Below are positions 53,004-64,000 of a stretch of 64,000 nt of DNA, piece by piece (the first letter of the stretch is position 1; each line of letters opens with the position of its first letter). The position numbers were made by a program, and so were the translations under genes. Location: positions 1,240,001 to 1,304,000 of the forward strand of contig JAUCEF010000009.1 of NCBI GenBank assembly GCA_033558025.1, in the 5' to 3' direction. The stretch is from Phytophthora sp. 'mugwort' (Eukaryota; Oomycota; Peronosporomycetes; Peronosporales; Peronosporaceae). The notes below the pieces were generated by a model. It saw only the letters and a program-made list of their open reading frames with translations, had not been told where the DNA came from and did not search any database.

Positions 53004-55268
53004 GTGCTTGTTGCCTTCGCAAAAATGGGAGCGTTTAGACCTGTGCTTCCAGAGTATCCTTGCAGAGAGTTTGGTGACCGGATGCGCTCATCCCGTCCAC
53101 AATGGTTCGATAAATACGGCTGGCTTGAATACTGTCCTAAGGCCGATGCTGCATATTGTCTTCACTGCTATCTTAGTAGGGAGGTAGTAATGGCAGATAA
53201 AGGTGTTCTCCATTCTCGCAGCCGTTGCGCGGCTTTCGCAACTGGAAGAAAGCAAGGAAATGGATAGCGGTTATTCACGCCACGTTGGCGATAACTGTGC
53301 CAAGCATCGTTTTGCTGAAGCAGCATTTAATGACTTGTTGAGACCACCTCAAAACATTCAAGTATCGCTATCGAACGCTGATCGCAGCCAGCGAAGCTTA
53401 AACCGAAAACGAGTCGGTTTGATATTTGATGTATGCCTTCATTTGGCCCGCCACGGTATTGCTTTTCGTGGTGATAATGAGCACGAGGGGTCCTCAAAAA
53501 AGGGAAATCTCTTAGAAATGATCGATTTTATGATGGAACGGTTGCCAGAGTCTCGCGCTCACAGAAAACTGCCCGAGCAAATGCGAAGTACATCTTTTCT
53601 GAAATCCAAAAAGAACTAATTCAGTGTGCAGCTGAATTAATCCGAGAACACGTTTTCCAGGTGGAACTTGGGGGTGGATTATTTTCTCTTTTAGTTGACG
53701 AAGCGAGTTGCGAAGCAAAACAAGAGAACAAGTCAGTTGTTATCCGTTTCATGTGTGCGCGTTCGGGTCGCATAAGGGAAAGATTTCTAGGTGTTTTACG
53801 CGTGCGCGATACATTTGCTAGCTCACTCTACGACCGCTTTTAATTACTCAATTGCACATTTGGGGCGTGCGAGTTGAACGCTGCCGCGGGCAAGAATATG
53901 ATGGTGCCTCGAATATGTCCGGTGATGATAATGGGCTTCACGAAAAATTCACGATATATGCCCATATGCATATTATGTGCATCGTCTCAACTTGGCAATT
54001 GTTTCGACATCAAAACTCGACGTATCTGTTGTTGATTGTTTTGATCTCGTACAGGCTATTCATACAACCTGTAGCGCATCATGTAAGCGAAAACGCATCT
54101 GGAAGAGGTCGCCCGTGATGAATTTGAAAATATGTTGGATGCAGGTTACTTGGAAAGAGGTAAAGGGAAGAACCAGCCTTTGTCAACGGAGGCTCTAAGT
54201 GCTACTCGGTGGAAATGCAGGTTAGGGCTCTTCTTCGCGTTAGATGGCTATGGATTCCAATTAGCAACGTGCATGAGCTTGTCGGAAACAATGCTGTCAA
54301 TGTGGAAAAGAGGCAGCTGCACTGGATGTTCTTAAGAGCATGTGGACATTCAAATATATATTTCACACAGAGATTTTGATGTTGGTGTTGGAGAAGGTAA
54401 ACTTTCTTTCACAATGCCTTTAACAAACGGATATTGACATGGTATTAACAGTTCAGACGGTCAAAGTTATTCAGAGCGAGTTAAAGCTAATGAAAAAAAT
54501 GCCAATGAATAGTGATCACGATTGGAGTTTTTCGACGACATGGAATAAAGCCGTAGCATTTTGTAACACCCTACCAGCCAACAACAATTTAATGGTCCCC
54601 AAAGATAGCGATCCTTGGACTCGGCGTGGACTGCGTAGCAGAGGTAAAGGGAGACTGAATGTACCAGGAGCCTATATTCCCGAAGATGTTGGAGTCTGCA
54701 TATAAGCAAGCCACTACTATGAGGATGTGTACAAGCCCATTATATCGTGTATTGTAGACGAACTTGATCGCCGGTTTAGTAAGAACGTGATCGAATTTTT
54801 GGAACTCTGTGGAGGCCTGAATCCCGATACTCCATTCGCAGTTGGGCCCCAGATACTTTAGCTCGAATTGCCGCTGACGTTTACCCGAATGATTTCAGTG
54901 GGAAGCTGGGACAGATCAAACACGAAGCCGAGCGCTTCCGTAACGCAGCAGTGAAAGATACTCGATTTGCTGATCTAAAACACTTAGGGGAGCTGAGGGA
55001 GTGCATGGTTGGAGCAGGCAATCACACACAAATATCCAGTACTCTACCGCGTTATTCAGTTGGCGTGTGCTCTTCCAGTATCAACAGCGAATTTCGAACG
55101 ATCGTTTTCAGCACTGAAGCGCTGAAGACAAGGCTACGGACAGCTATGGGCGATGAGTGGAATCAGATCTCATGCTATTGGCAATAGAACGAGATATGTC
55201 TGCTATGGTCGATCGTGATTCTGCTTTGGACCGATTCAATTCGCTCCGTGAACGGCGAATCCCCCTAT
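53004..55268 (+). pseudogene. hAT-superfamily transposase (ZMYM1/TTF-type), decayed
   Basis: Recognisable pieces, in order: a TTF-type zinc finger (WFDKYGWLEYCPKADAAYC, then LHCYLS) at 53100-53175; FHLARHGIAFRGDN-like (about 53440-53475); LIREHVFQVELGGGLFSLLV and EASCEAKQENKSVVIRFM (about 53635-53760); VERCRGQEYDGASNMSG (about 53870-53930); LSATRWKCR (about 54200); and the hAT dimerisation tail ALPVSTANFERSFSAL at about 55060-55120. Frames change several times and stops interrupt. The Asp-rich and dimerisation motifs identify the superfamily. TIRs and the 8-bp target duplication were not located. Confidence 0.8.
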
Positions 55269-55516
55269 AGTCTTGATAATATATCTTACTCTTTCTCTCT
55301 TTTTACACGCCATAAGCGATCAAAACAGCATATCTATCTTCGCGCTGTGGCGTTCCCATTGTTATAACTCGTTTTTTATGGGTCTATGCTACTTAATCCT
55401 ACGACTTCTATCGTTTTGGGCGAAAGGTTCAACTCCAATGGAGGGGGCCGGTTCCCCCTCGTTTTGTATGGAGCTCCGGGCCTGACTATACTGACCACAA
55501 CAACTCTGCTCCTTCG

Positions 55517-58074
55517 ATGAAGTGGTCGACATACCAGTCACTGAATGCTGCAGACAAGACAAGTTTTCTTATGGGTCTGACATCACGAAATAATCAATTC
55601 TCTATGCATTTCGAAGGAACTTCTTCAATCTTGACGTTTGAATTCCCCGTGACCATTGTGAACGACCTGGTTGGTAAAGTATTTTTTTTAATTCAGAAGT
55701 CAATGGTGGGTCAGCTGCGGCGGCACTTCGAGCATTTGGGCAGTCTGAATGGGGCATATAAAACGTTATAATTAATAACCCTCTCCGATTTTTTTCTCGC
55801 TATTCAGCAATTTGGTGTTGGACTATCGTTTCGTCAAACAGCTGGTGTTCTACAGCAACATCGCAAAGCTACAGGCAATCCTAAGCTTTACGGCATTACG
55901 GGTAATTTAGCAAGTACATACGCAAGATTTCTGGTAGCTTACTCATTCAACGGATCAGCAAACTCATAACCGACCCGAATATGTGGGATTTGTACTCGCT
56001 TGTGATAACCAAGACACACAGATCGTTCCTTCATGGATCAACGTGTTCCTCTTGACTTCCCTTTGTCGCGAGTCGTCCCGGTTGGGGGACGGACGACGGT
56101 CGTATCGAGCTAGCGAGCACTAGAGTATACTACCACCCCGCCTTCCTAGCGATGGCTGACTCTCCTTGAACCGTCCTCCTGTCATCCGTCCTCGTCCCAC
56201 GATACCTTCCTTAGCTCCCACTGTCAGCAAGCATTCCGGGATCAGCAACCCGAGGATCTTGTCGGCATACACGACTAAGCCCTCCAGCCGACATGACTCG
56301 GACCGTCCCACACCACTTGGAACAGGGCTGCCACCTCTTCCTCACCCAACTGGTCGGCAAGGAGGTGCTCATGCAACGCACCGCCGGCCAGGCGACCCCA
56401 TCATTGTGTCCCAGACGGTAGCAGACAATTCCACTCTGGACTCCTGGCTTATAGTGGTCGCCTGCATAAACGGTCTTTCAACCATTGCTCGATTTGTGCA
56501 TTTCAGAATTCCCTCGACACGTAATTGTCAATGACAAATATCGGTTTTATTACCGGTTTATATTTGTGTAAACCATTTAATTGGCAATGCCACCCCAAGC
56601 TGTGCCAGGCAAACGTCGTACATCGTTCACTGCTAGGCAGAAGATCGCCGTGCTCAATGCCGTGTGCAACCCGCCAGATATCGCAAAGGCTCTTTCGTAC
56701 TTTGTCGAAGTTACTATGTACCCAACCGTACATGGAGTTTGGGTGGTACGCTATACCCTGTACATGAGGGACCACTATAAGCCAGGGAAGTCAGTAATGT
56801 TAGTTTACCCCCATCTTTTGCAAGCTACCCCTTTGTTCAACCGCCATACTGCTATGGTGCAATTAGAACTGATTGTACTATTTGATGTTCGGCCAATGGC
56901 GAGAAAAAAATGGTTGGAATTGCTTCTGACGGTGAAAAATACTATGACCGGTCGTCATGGTGTAGTTACGTTGGGAGGCAGAGGTCACACTCTGTACTAC
57001 GGGTCTGGTTCGCTGCCCATCAGATGGGCCTCGTGAGGTAGGCGATGTAGGCCTGATTAAAGAAAAGGATTTAATCGTTCACCTCCGCCGCCAGAAGAAC
57101 TTGATAATGGATGTGGGTGGTGCTGCAGACAAACTAACTAATCGATGGTTCTATATGAGCAACGACCTGCATTGGATTCTGCAAAATTATTTTCGACTTT
57201 CTGAGCATTTTCAGCCGCATACTTCTGCGTTGCCATCGCCGACAAGGTGGGTCAATGCTGCAGTAGCCTACGGAGTCAATTCCGTGGTCAATGTGACTTT
57301 TGCTAAAATCCAGGCCAGAGATATTCTGCTTTCCCAGCAAATGGCGGATTCAATTTCTCGACCACGCAATCTTTTATCCATTCAGCCCGTTATCAATCCT
57401 ACCATTTCGCACAACGTGAATGGCACAGTTTCGAAAAACTACTGGCTTAAGGAGAAACACTATATTTACAACAAACATGGACTTTCGAGAAAAATCATCT
57501 TCACAGCCTGCTAGCGGACGAAAAAAAATCGACACCTGAACAGCTGGGCAAATTTATGGTGCAAGTCATTCAGGGAACGGAGTTGGTACAAGCTGAAATA
57601 GGTAGAAAAAATAATGAATATCTAGCTGTTGCACCTCCTGTGATGCCGTCCGAACGTGTGTTGATCCCTCCTCGAGAGTTTGGCGACGATATGTTGGGTC
57701 CTCGACGCAATTATTTAGCGAAGTTTTGGAATCATGCTCAAATTAAAGCTGTAGAAAGTGGGCATCGAGCCAAGCAAATATGCTAATTGAGTCGATCGAG
57801 ACAGCACTTGACAAAGGAAACTACAATACAAGCTTTAATGACGGGTGGGACGCTCTACAGTTAGCTGCAGGGCCACACACACTTTCGCATCTCCGACAGT
57901 TTTGCTGTGGTTTAGCAACGGTATTTGACAATACTGCATCTGTCGAGTCGGATTTCTCGATTCTCAGGTGGGAAGCCGATGGCCGGCGCACGTCGTTGAC
58001 TTCATTAGCTGTGGTGGGTATTTACAGGCTAATCAACTCAATATCTTTAGACAAACTAGTGCCGTGGCTGCTTT
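55517..58074 (+). pseudogene. Second hAT-like transposase, decayed, probably with an internal insertion
   Basis: Pieces in order: DKTSFLMGLTSRNNQFSMHF (about 55550-55610); QFGVGLSFRQTAGVLQQH (about 55808-55860); ITDPNMWDLYSL (about 55965-56000); then a non-homologous stretch of roughly 500-700 bp including a small HTH-like protein segment (RRTSFTARQKIAVLNAV, about 56600-56660); then hAT pieces again (LFNRHTA near 56830; a Cys/His stretch near 57020); FWNHAQIKAVESG (about 57728); and the C-terminus NTASVESDFSILRWEA (about 57930-57975). The C-terminal motif is that of oomycete hAT transposases. Stops and frameshifts are frequent. Confidence 0.72.
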
Positions 58075-58560
58075 AAAGTGGCGCAGTGCCAGGAAAGCGA
58101 TAATGACGATGCCGAAATAAAGATAATGTAACACATTCCGTCTTCGCCAGCTTAAAGATGGTATGCCTTATGTCTTTGTTCAAGTGCCAGCACACGTTCT
58201 CTGCTAAAGGTAAACTGCGTTTTGGTTGGACATGATAAAATGGTACGTTGTACCCGGTTTTCGGCTAAAGAACGGAGTTTTCAGAACACCAACCTTGCTC
58301 TACCAGCCACAGCACATTTGCGCTAACCAACCAACTGATCTACCAATTCACCGGACTACCCATCCAGCCAGCAAGACATCAAGCCATGTAAACCCAAGCC
58401 CTTCTCGCAGTAGTCGTCGATGGATGCATCTGCGCTAATGTCGTTGTCGCGGTCGATAAGCGCAGCACGCGGGTGCCGCCCTCAGGCAGATCAACCGTTT
58501 CCAACACTACATTCGAGCAAGCAAAGAAAGGTACAGAGACCAGTTGGTTTTCATAAAACA

Positions 58561-58990
58561 ATGCGCTGTGACAAAAGGTCCTTTATTCGGATTTACAAGG
58601 TTATGTATGCTACGTGGGGTCGTAAGTCCCGCGCCAACAGTACAACGAATCTAGACAAGCGGATCGCGTTGACCATGATATCTCTCTCGCAAAGTGGTAC
58701 AATGGACCAGGCAGCAAGCATGCTCGGCGTTTCCCGTCTTCGATCTGTGGTCTACAAAAATGACACGCTCGACGTATTGAGCAAATTGCCTCCTCGTTAC
58801 ATTTCGATGGCTACCTCGCTGAGCTATCAGAGATCGAAGCAGTGTTCTTAGATGCAATCGCAAAAGGTTTCCCGGTGTTGTTGGCGCGGTCGACGCTTAC
58901 TGCCATACCACACCCTCATGATTTTGAGGGTTGGTATTGCCGGCTATTTTGCATGGACGAATGGCACGTGCTGTATGGAAAAGAGTAGTC
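58561..58990 (+). pseudogene. PIF/Harbinger-like transposase fragment (DDE_Tnp_4)
   Basis: The plus-strand frame DKRIALTMISLSQSGTMDQ, then TMDQAASMLGVSR, carries the N-terminal HTH of a PIF/Harbinger transposase. After a frameshift at about 58875 the DDE_4 landmark HDFEGWYCR appears (about 58920-58945), preceded by AKGFPV. Only the first half of the transposase is present. It lies in the opposite orientation to the Harbinger element 59183-60613. Confidence 0.7.
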
Positions 58991-59341
58991 AAAGTCGGCC
59001 GTTTATATGAATTGCCAAAAGTAGTCAAACGACCGTGATACACGAGCTTCACAGGTTGCCGCGACCAAAAAATCGCTCGCATGGCCGTTATTTGCAACCT
59101 GGGCCCAGTTTGGGATGGTATAATCAAACAAAAGCAAGTATAATCACTAGTCATGTATTTTTTTTCTCAATGCACGAAGTTAGGGATGTTTCATTCGAGG
59201 CAGGTTAACTGAGGCAACTTCTCGGCCAATCACAACAACAAGAATTTGCCCACCCCCATCTAGACTTTTTTTTTCAAACTTGGGGCAGCTGGGCAACTTT
59301 GACAATTTATCCCCTATGCATATTACTAGATTTACACTTAT

Positions 59342-60221
59342 CTATATTGAAAGGGTTGCAATAGTGGCGGCACAGTGGTTGGCAGCGCACCACTGGATTG
59401 CTTTACAACAGACAGAAGTGCTAGCGCCAAGAAGCATGAGTGTTGACGAGAGCATGTAATCTCCATCGCCTAAGAAGAGATGATTGCGAGATACGATGCT
59501 CCTCACGTTTGCTCCAACACACCTCCCAGACCACAATGTACAGTCATTACAGCTCCCCGGTCGAACCGAAAAAGCCATGAAAGCTGATTGCTATCCACAA
59601 TTCCTTGCACATTGTACGCTGTACAACCTTACGGCAGTACCATCCCCAGAAATAGGTCGGGCACGATCGCCATATGAGAGTGCTATCCATCGCGCCAACA
59701 ACACAATCAAAGTCAGCAACGCTCTTGAATCCACATACAACTTCCTCCCACTCATCCCTTGAACTTGGGAATCAGACGAAGTGAGATCGATCGTCATACA
59801 GAACACGGCAAATGCTGAAGTATGCTCGCGACGCAGTTGCTACACTGACACCAAATACCAACGACCCACGAGAACTAAGGTAGTAGCAGGGCGTTAGCTT
59901 CGTAGCAGAGCGCAAGCTTCGTGTCGAGAGAATACTGGGTTCGGTTAGACTCGGGCGCATGGCCGTAGAAAGATGACCATCGATAGCGGATTAACTTGCC
60001 AGTTTCTTGAAACATGCTCGGCTCATCCGAAATGAGCACTGGAAAGATTCATCTGAAGCGTTGAAATTTGCGTCGAAGAAGTTATTCTTGACAGTGAGCT
60101 CGAACTTAGGCTCGCTGCGCAATCTTCTCTTCCCGATGTCCCCAATTGCAACAACAAGTGTAGGGAGTAACATGGCCAAAATAATTCTGAAATCGTCAGC
60201 TTCATTCGTCATGTAGCCCAT
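59342..60221 (-). pseudogene. PIF/Harbinger transposase, decayed
   Basis: On the minus strand FRMSRACFKKLAS (about 60035-59995) is the start of the DDE_4 region. After a frame change SRGSLVFGVSVATASRA (about 59880-59830) is the HTH-like part. DFDCVVGAMDSTLIW (about 59720-59675) contains a catalytic Asp and is followed by GWYCRK. PGSCNDCTLW and RSIVSRNHLFLGDGDYML (about 59560-59470) contain the remaining landmarks. At least three frame changes and stops mean no intact protein. Confidence 0.82.
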
Positions 60222-60239
60222 GCCCGTTGTACTAGTATC

Positions 60240-60480
60240 GGTGTCTGCTCGCTTCAGTGCTCTCCTGCGGGCTGCTATCCTCCGTGCTCTCCTCCGTGGA
60301 TGCTCTCCCCCGTGGAATGCTCTCCTCCGTGAGCTGCTCTCCTTCGTGCTGCTTCGGGCTGCTCTCCTTTGGGCTGTCCTCCTCCGTGGACTGCTCTCCT
60401 TTGGGCTACTCGCCTCCGTGCTCTCCTCCGTTGGCTGCTTTCCTTCGTGGGCTACTTCGGGCTGCTCTCCTCAGTGGCTG
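60240..60480. repeat. Minisatellite of CTCCTCCGTGG-type units inside the Harbinger element
   Basis: Variable units such as GCTCTCCTCCGTGG and CTGCTCTCCTTTGGGCT repeat about 15 times. Minus-strand translation is Arg/Ser/Glu-rich. It lies between the transposase start and the right TIR. Unit lengths vary (about 12-30 bp), so it is imperfect. Confidence 0.7.
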
Positions 60481-60812
60481 CTCTCTTTTTTCGGTCTCAG
60501 CCTGAGAACTTCCAATACGCTCTGAAACATCATATTCGTGCATTTTTATGAATTTTGGAGAGTGGCAAATGTGGACGGTCCATGACTTAACTGCCCCCAA
60601 ATGAAACATCCCCTTAACGATAAAGCACTTTATAGTGTATGTCTTTAGTCTCCAGCAAATATCGGGAGCTGAAGTGTATATACAGAAAAAAATGTGAAAC
60701 GAACAAAACATGCAAACTACCCATGCAAAAGGACAGAGAAGTCTATGAAGGGACTGTGGACTATTTAAAATAATTATTTTGCATCGAGAGCGAACCTCTG
60801 CAGCGAGGTGCT

Positions 60813-61093
60813 CATGGATACTCACCTAGACGACGTTGAAGACGACGAAGACATCACAGATGCAGCTAGAGACGCCTAGAAGTCACATCCAAAGGGACCT
60901 CCTGTTGTTCAGGCAACGTCTGCCCTGCAAAGTGGCATGGAGGATATTGCTGCTTCGACGAACAGGCGACGGGAAGCTGAAACTCCGTTAATGGCGCTGA
61001 CAGCCGTGCTGTAACAGCAACCTCAGGATACCCAACGGTTTCAAGAATTACAAGTACAGCTGTTGCAATGGCTTGTTGGGAGGATGTAAGGCA
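60813..61093 (+). other. Unassigned coding remnant next to the Harbinger element
   Basis: A plus-strand ATG at 60813 opens MDTHLDDVEDDEDITDAA, followed by a stop. Then HPKGPPVVQATSALQSGME and a Gln-rich helix (QDTQRFQELQVQLLQW) follow in frame with one further stop. It looks like the end of a helical, possibly DNA-binding accessory protein, but I cannot name it. Confidence 0.35.
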
Positions 61094-62570
61094 GTAGGAC
61101 AACACCTAATCGCGACATGACGACGAACTTGTACATGGCAGCTTAAAGTTCATTATTGATTATTTCTGCAACCGACATATACCAGCGCTACAGGCTATTA
61201 TTTCAGCAAATATGACGTCGGTTTCTCTGTTCATCACAAGCACAACATTCTGTGGCTGGCATACCTTGGTGTTCTGGGAATTCGTGTTCCGGACACGAAA
61301 ATGATCATTGTACTAGTATCGTGGTAGCCAATACATGTATTGTGCCTTTCTGCAAACACGCCCTCCATTTTAGGGTCCTACATAGGAGGAGGGGGCTTTC
61401 GTAACTGACTTGTTGCATATGTCTAAACTTACCCCTCATCTGACACATAAGCCATTTCATCCCTGTTCGCTCTCGGATGTCCGAAATGCCAGTAAATTGT
61501 GGTCCTTAGTCCAGATCAGAGCCCATCCGTAGAACTTGCTTCCCTAACCGTCACTGGACGCAAAAAGGCAAATGCACCTAATTCTACACGAGTGGTTCCA
61601 CCAGTCATACCTTTAACCCTATAAGCGCTTACGAATGACCTACATTTGTAGGGCCATCGTAAGCGCGTTCAGGCACTTGTTCAAGTTAACATTACCGTTC
61701 TGACTGTAATCGGGGTAGGGTATTCTGTGCCAATCCCTCTCAACTAACTCTCTGTTCGCTGTCTCTGGTGCATTATTTATTTTATTTGTCCCACCTAACC
61801 CTCCGTTCGCTCTCTGGTGAGAACGCTTTCTTCACCTGGAGTCTCAAGCTCGACATCAGGAGTGAACGATTCCTGCTAATAGTACTTTTTCGCGAGACGC
61901 ACGAGAATATTTTCGTGCAGATTCTAAAAAATTAAAAAAGGGTTTATTCTCTGGACGGTATAGGCGTCTGAATATGCTGCTTGTAACATTAGCACACATC
62001 CAAAACAGTATACAACATCCACTCTTACAGCATCATTATGGAATAAATCCAATGCCTTCCCGTGCGACAACACGGCCTTGTTACGAGGATATCAACAAAG
62101 AAACTGAACTGCAAACAGCTAATTTATGTAACTTAGCTACTATGTTGGCACCCTTGCATCGTGCTATCCGATAGTTCAGCAGGGCACGGAGACTAAAGCA
62201 TGCCTCGCGACTTTTGAGTTGGTTTCACTCGTACTAGTACGAATTCGACTTCTCGGGGTTACATGCGTGGTCGTGCTCTGGGACGCAGTTCCCTTTGTGC
62301 AAGACACCTCTTAACCCCTTAGTTCCTGTGTGTTGGAGGATCCAACAAAGGAGTGTCTACCCTAATTCAAGGCTTTTGTGCATCAATGTTATGTTGGGCT
62401 CCAGCATATGCCGCATTATTACACTTGGAATTTGTATTGAAACAAATCGTGGTTGATGTCATACTCAAGTCAATATGTTTGTTGAATAAAAAAGCCAAAT
62501 GCACAGGTTTAGGGCGGCCTCAACCTTCTCTGCTGAGGTAGTGGTTCAACGGTACAGAGACAAGTATGGC
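61094..62570. other. Intergenic region, no gene seen; short hairpin and direct repeats
   Basis: A hairpin occurs at about 61625-61668 (GCGCTTACGA..TCGTAAGCGC around CTACATTTGTAG). Two copies of CTCCGTTCGCT/CTCTGTTCGCT-type sequence lie at about 61750 and 61805. No coding signal on either strand. Confidence 0.5.
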
Positions 62571-62644
62571 GCACCCACCACCCAAAGGAGGGACGCCAGC
62601 CACGAGCTCTCCTCATTCTCAAAAATGGCGACGAAAGGGGGAGA

Positions 62645-63469
62645 TTGTGGGTCTGGTTGGATAAAAGACCATGCGTCCAGCTAACTGCAGAACAGCGTCG
62701 GCTGTATCTCCAAACGCAGCGGCGTGAGCGACGAATCCGGCGGACAGAGCAGAAGAAGGCAGCGGAAACGACGGGAGGGGGTCAGCTTCAGCTACCGGCG
62801 GGCGAAAACAAGCGGCAAGTCAAGAATAAGACTGCGGCCAAGGAGACTGCATCACCGAAAGACACGGGTGTCGCCGCTGACGAAGCGAATGTGCCAGGGG
62901 GAATGCGGCTGCCAAATCTACTGCACTGACTAGGGAAGGAACGACGCCTGCAACGGAAACACCAGCGGTTTCCCCGCGTCATTTCCCTCCGTTCAGTCGC
63001 AACCCCAGCGGTAGATACGGTTATCGCAGAAGTCATTGCAGATATTGTGGCGATGGGTGAGGGCGAGATGACGACGACACCTGTTCGGCCACCTGCACTT
63101 GCTAATGAGCGCCGTCGGTCCAGTGGTTGGAAGCGGAAGCGAACAACTCAGAATTCATTAAGCAAGCGCCGCCGGGATGTACTGCAAGACGATAACTGTG
63201 AGGAGGTACGTAATGCTGCCTTTCTCCTACATTATGGTTTGGATCGAGGCATGAGTCCTCCCAAGCTACGGTCCCAGCTTGCTGTGGAGAGCAATGCGTA
63301 TCACACCCAGTTCATCCCTGGGCGGGCTCGAGCGATTTGGTCGCAGCAGCGCCGTAATGGTGGAGACGTTGAAGAGATTGATGAAATCCGGCGGCGCCTA
63401 TCGAGAATAATCGACATCGAGACATGGGTCCGCGATGCAAGACTACCATTGCCGAATGGGCAGGGTTGA
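62645..63469 (+). other. Unidentified basic ORF region
   Basis: Two plus frames are open: 62645-62929 (Arg/Lys-rich, LQTQRRERRIRRTEQKK) and 63047-63469 (ERRRSSGWKRKRTTQNSL, then RNAAFLLHYGLDRGMSPP and IDEIRRRLSRII). The second looks like real protein, with a mixed helical pattern, but no family was recognised. It runs directly into the piggyBac fragment, so it may belong to a chimeric or nested element. Confidence 0.35.
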
Positions 63470-63930
63470 CATCCATGACCAACTACGGTTGTAGAGCTAC
63501 GCGCTGCAGCTGTTGGTGCGCTTTCGCAAGTACTACAAAACGATCTTCTTGGGTCGCGTGGACATGGCGATTGTAAACCAGCTACTCCAGACTACGGCGG
63601 TGGATGCCATCGACGAGGTATATAGTCCATCTTGATATTCTGACATGGTGTGTATTGAATGGATTTTTTTTCTGACACTGCTTGTTTGAATAGGTACATA
63701 CACCTGGTTCCACCACACCAAGCTGAAAAGTTTTAGCCATTGGTACGGAGCACAAGCTGTCTGAATTTCCAGAGTGGGTTCAAGTGCGAGAGGGCTTTCG
63801 TGAGAGACGCCAATGTAAGGTCTGCTCGACGAAAGACGAAGGTTGGGTAGCGCAGTGCCAAAACCTTCCTTTGTGTAGCCTGTAGCATCGGTACGGAACG
63901 TTGCGGCAAATAAATTCGTTGTACTCGCTG
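63457..63930 (+). pseudogene. piggyBac-like transposase, C-terminal fragment
   Basis: The plus strand encodes MGRVDIHDQLRL, then a TAG where the family has a coding triplet, then VRFRKYYKTIFLGRVDMAIVN. A short intron-like gap (about 63618-63692, GTATAT..AATAG) is followed by EHKLSEFPEWVQVREG and RRQCKVCSTKD, the start of the Cys-rich tail. The third-Asp region VDxHDQLRL is intact apart from the stop. Nothing upstream of 63457 matches piggyBac, so it is a 5'-truncated copy distinct from the one at 13-15 kb. Confidence 0.75.
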
Positions 63931-64000
63931 TTCGAACGCACTGTTTGCATGCTGTAGTGTATATCTGTGGGATCGTGTTCCTCCAGGTCACTACCCGAAC

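Larger units (their letters stand above)
59183..60613 (-). mobile_element. PIF/Harbinger element with TIRs and TTA target duplication
   Basis: The ends share imperfect inverted repeats: left starts GGGATGTTTCATT at 59183, right ends AATGAAACATCCCC at 60613, with partial matching for about 30 bp. TTA flanks both sides (59180-59182 and 60614-60616), the 3-bp duplication typical of PIF/Harbinger. The body holds the decayed transposase (60221-59342, minus) and a minisatellite at about 60240-60480 between the transposase start and the right TIR. Confidence 0.82.

Overview
The window looks like oomycete nuclear DNA, most plausibly Phytophthora or a close relative. The genes are compact and mostly intronless. 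The introns I could place are 57-84 bp with GT..AG borders and occasional CTAAC-type branch sites. Gene islands alternate with blocks of decayed transposons. The transposon mix (piggyBac, plant-type mariner, MULE with a Ulp1-like protease, PIF/Harbinger, hAT, Ty3/gypsy) and the SHAQKYF-like single-repeat MYBs fit Phytophthora. This is family-level reasoning from sequence; no database search was run.

Layout. 1-1.25 kb: N-terminal part of a MULE transposase (minus), running off the left edge. 1.55-3.06 kb: a complete Tc1/mariner element with an apparently intact two-intron transposase. 3.1-9.2 kb: a 2007-residue coiled-coil protein. 9.2-9.5 kb: a 71-residue two-exon membrane protein. 9.6-10.05 kb: a MITE. 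10.5-11.6 kb: a glutathionyl-hydroquinone reductase-type GST. 12.9-20.7 kb: nested decayed transposons (piggyBac, gypsy gag-protease, and a plant-type mariner probably sitting in a gypsy LTR). 21.5-26.4 kb: four pirin genes; the first two are near-identical divergent copies forming a large inverted repeat. 26.9-27.5 kb: an acidic membrane-anchored hypothetical protein. 28.5-32.5 kb: a decayed MULE carrying a Ulp1-like protease and studded with CAGTCGG motifs. 32.6-34.5 kb: a defective mariner element ending 10 bp beyond the stop codon of a PX-domain gene.

34.5-51.5 kb is the main gene island: PX protein, three SHAQKYF-like MYBs in one orientation, a PX-RING protein with a frameshift, the splicing factor PRP17/CDC40, an AAAP amino-acid permease, PCNA (with two E2F-like promoter sites) and a six-exon UFD1/zinc-finger protein. 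53-64 kb is again transposon remnants: two hAT transposases, two PIF/Harbinger copies (one with clear TIRs and a TTA target duplication), and a piggyBac C-terminus at the right edge.

There is no operon logic. The features that most deserve attention are the pirin inverted duplication, the CAGTCGG-rich MULE/Ulp1 element, the intact Tc1/mariner, and the MYB/PX cluster.
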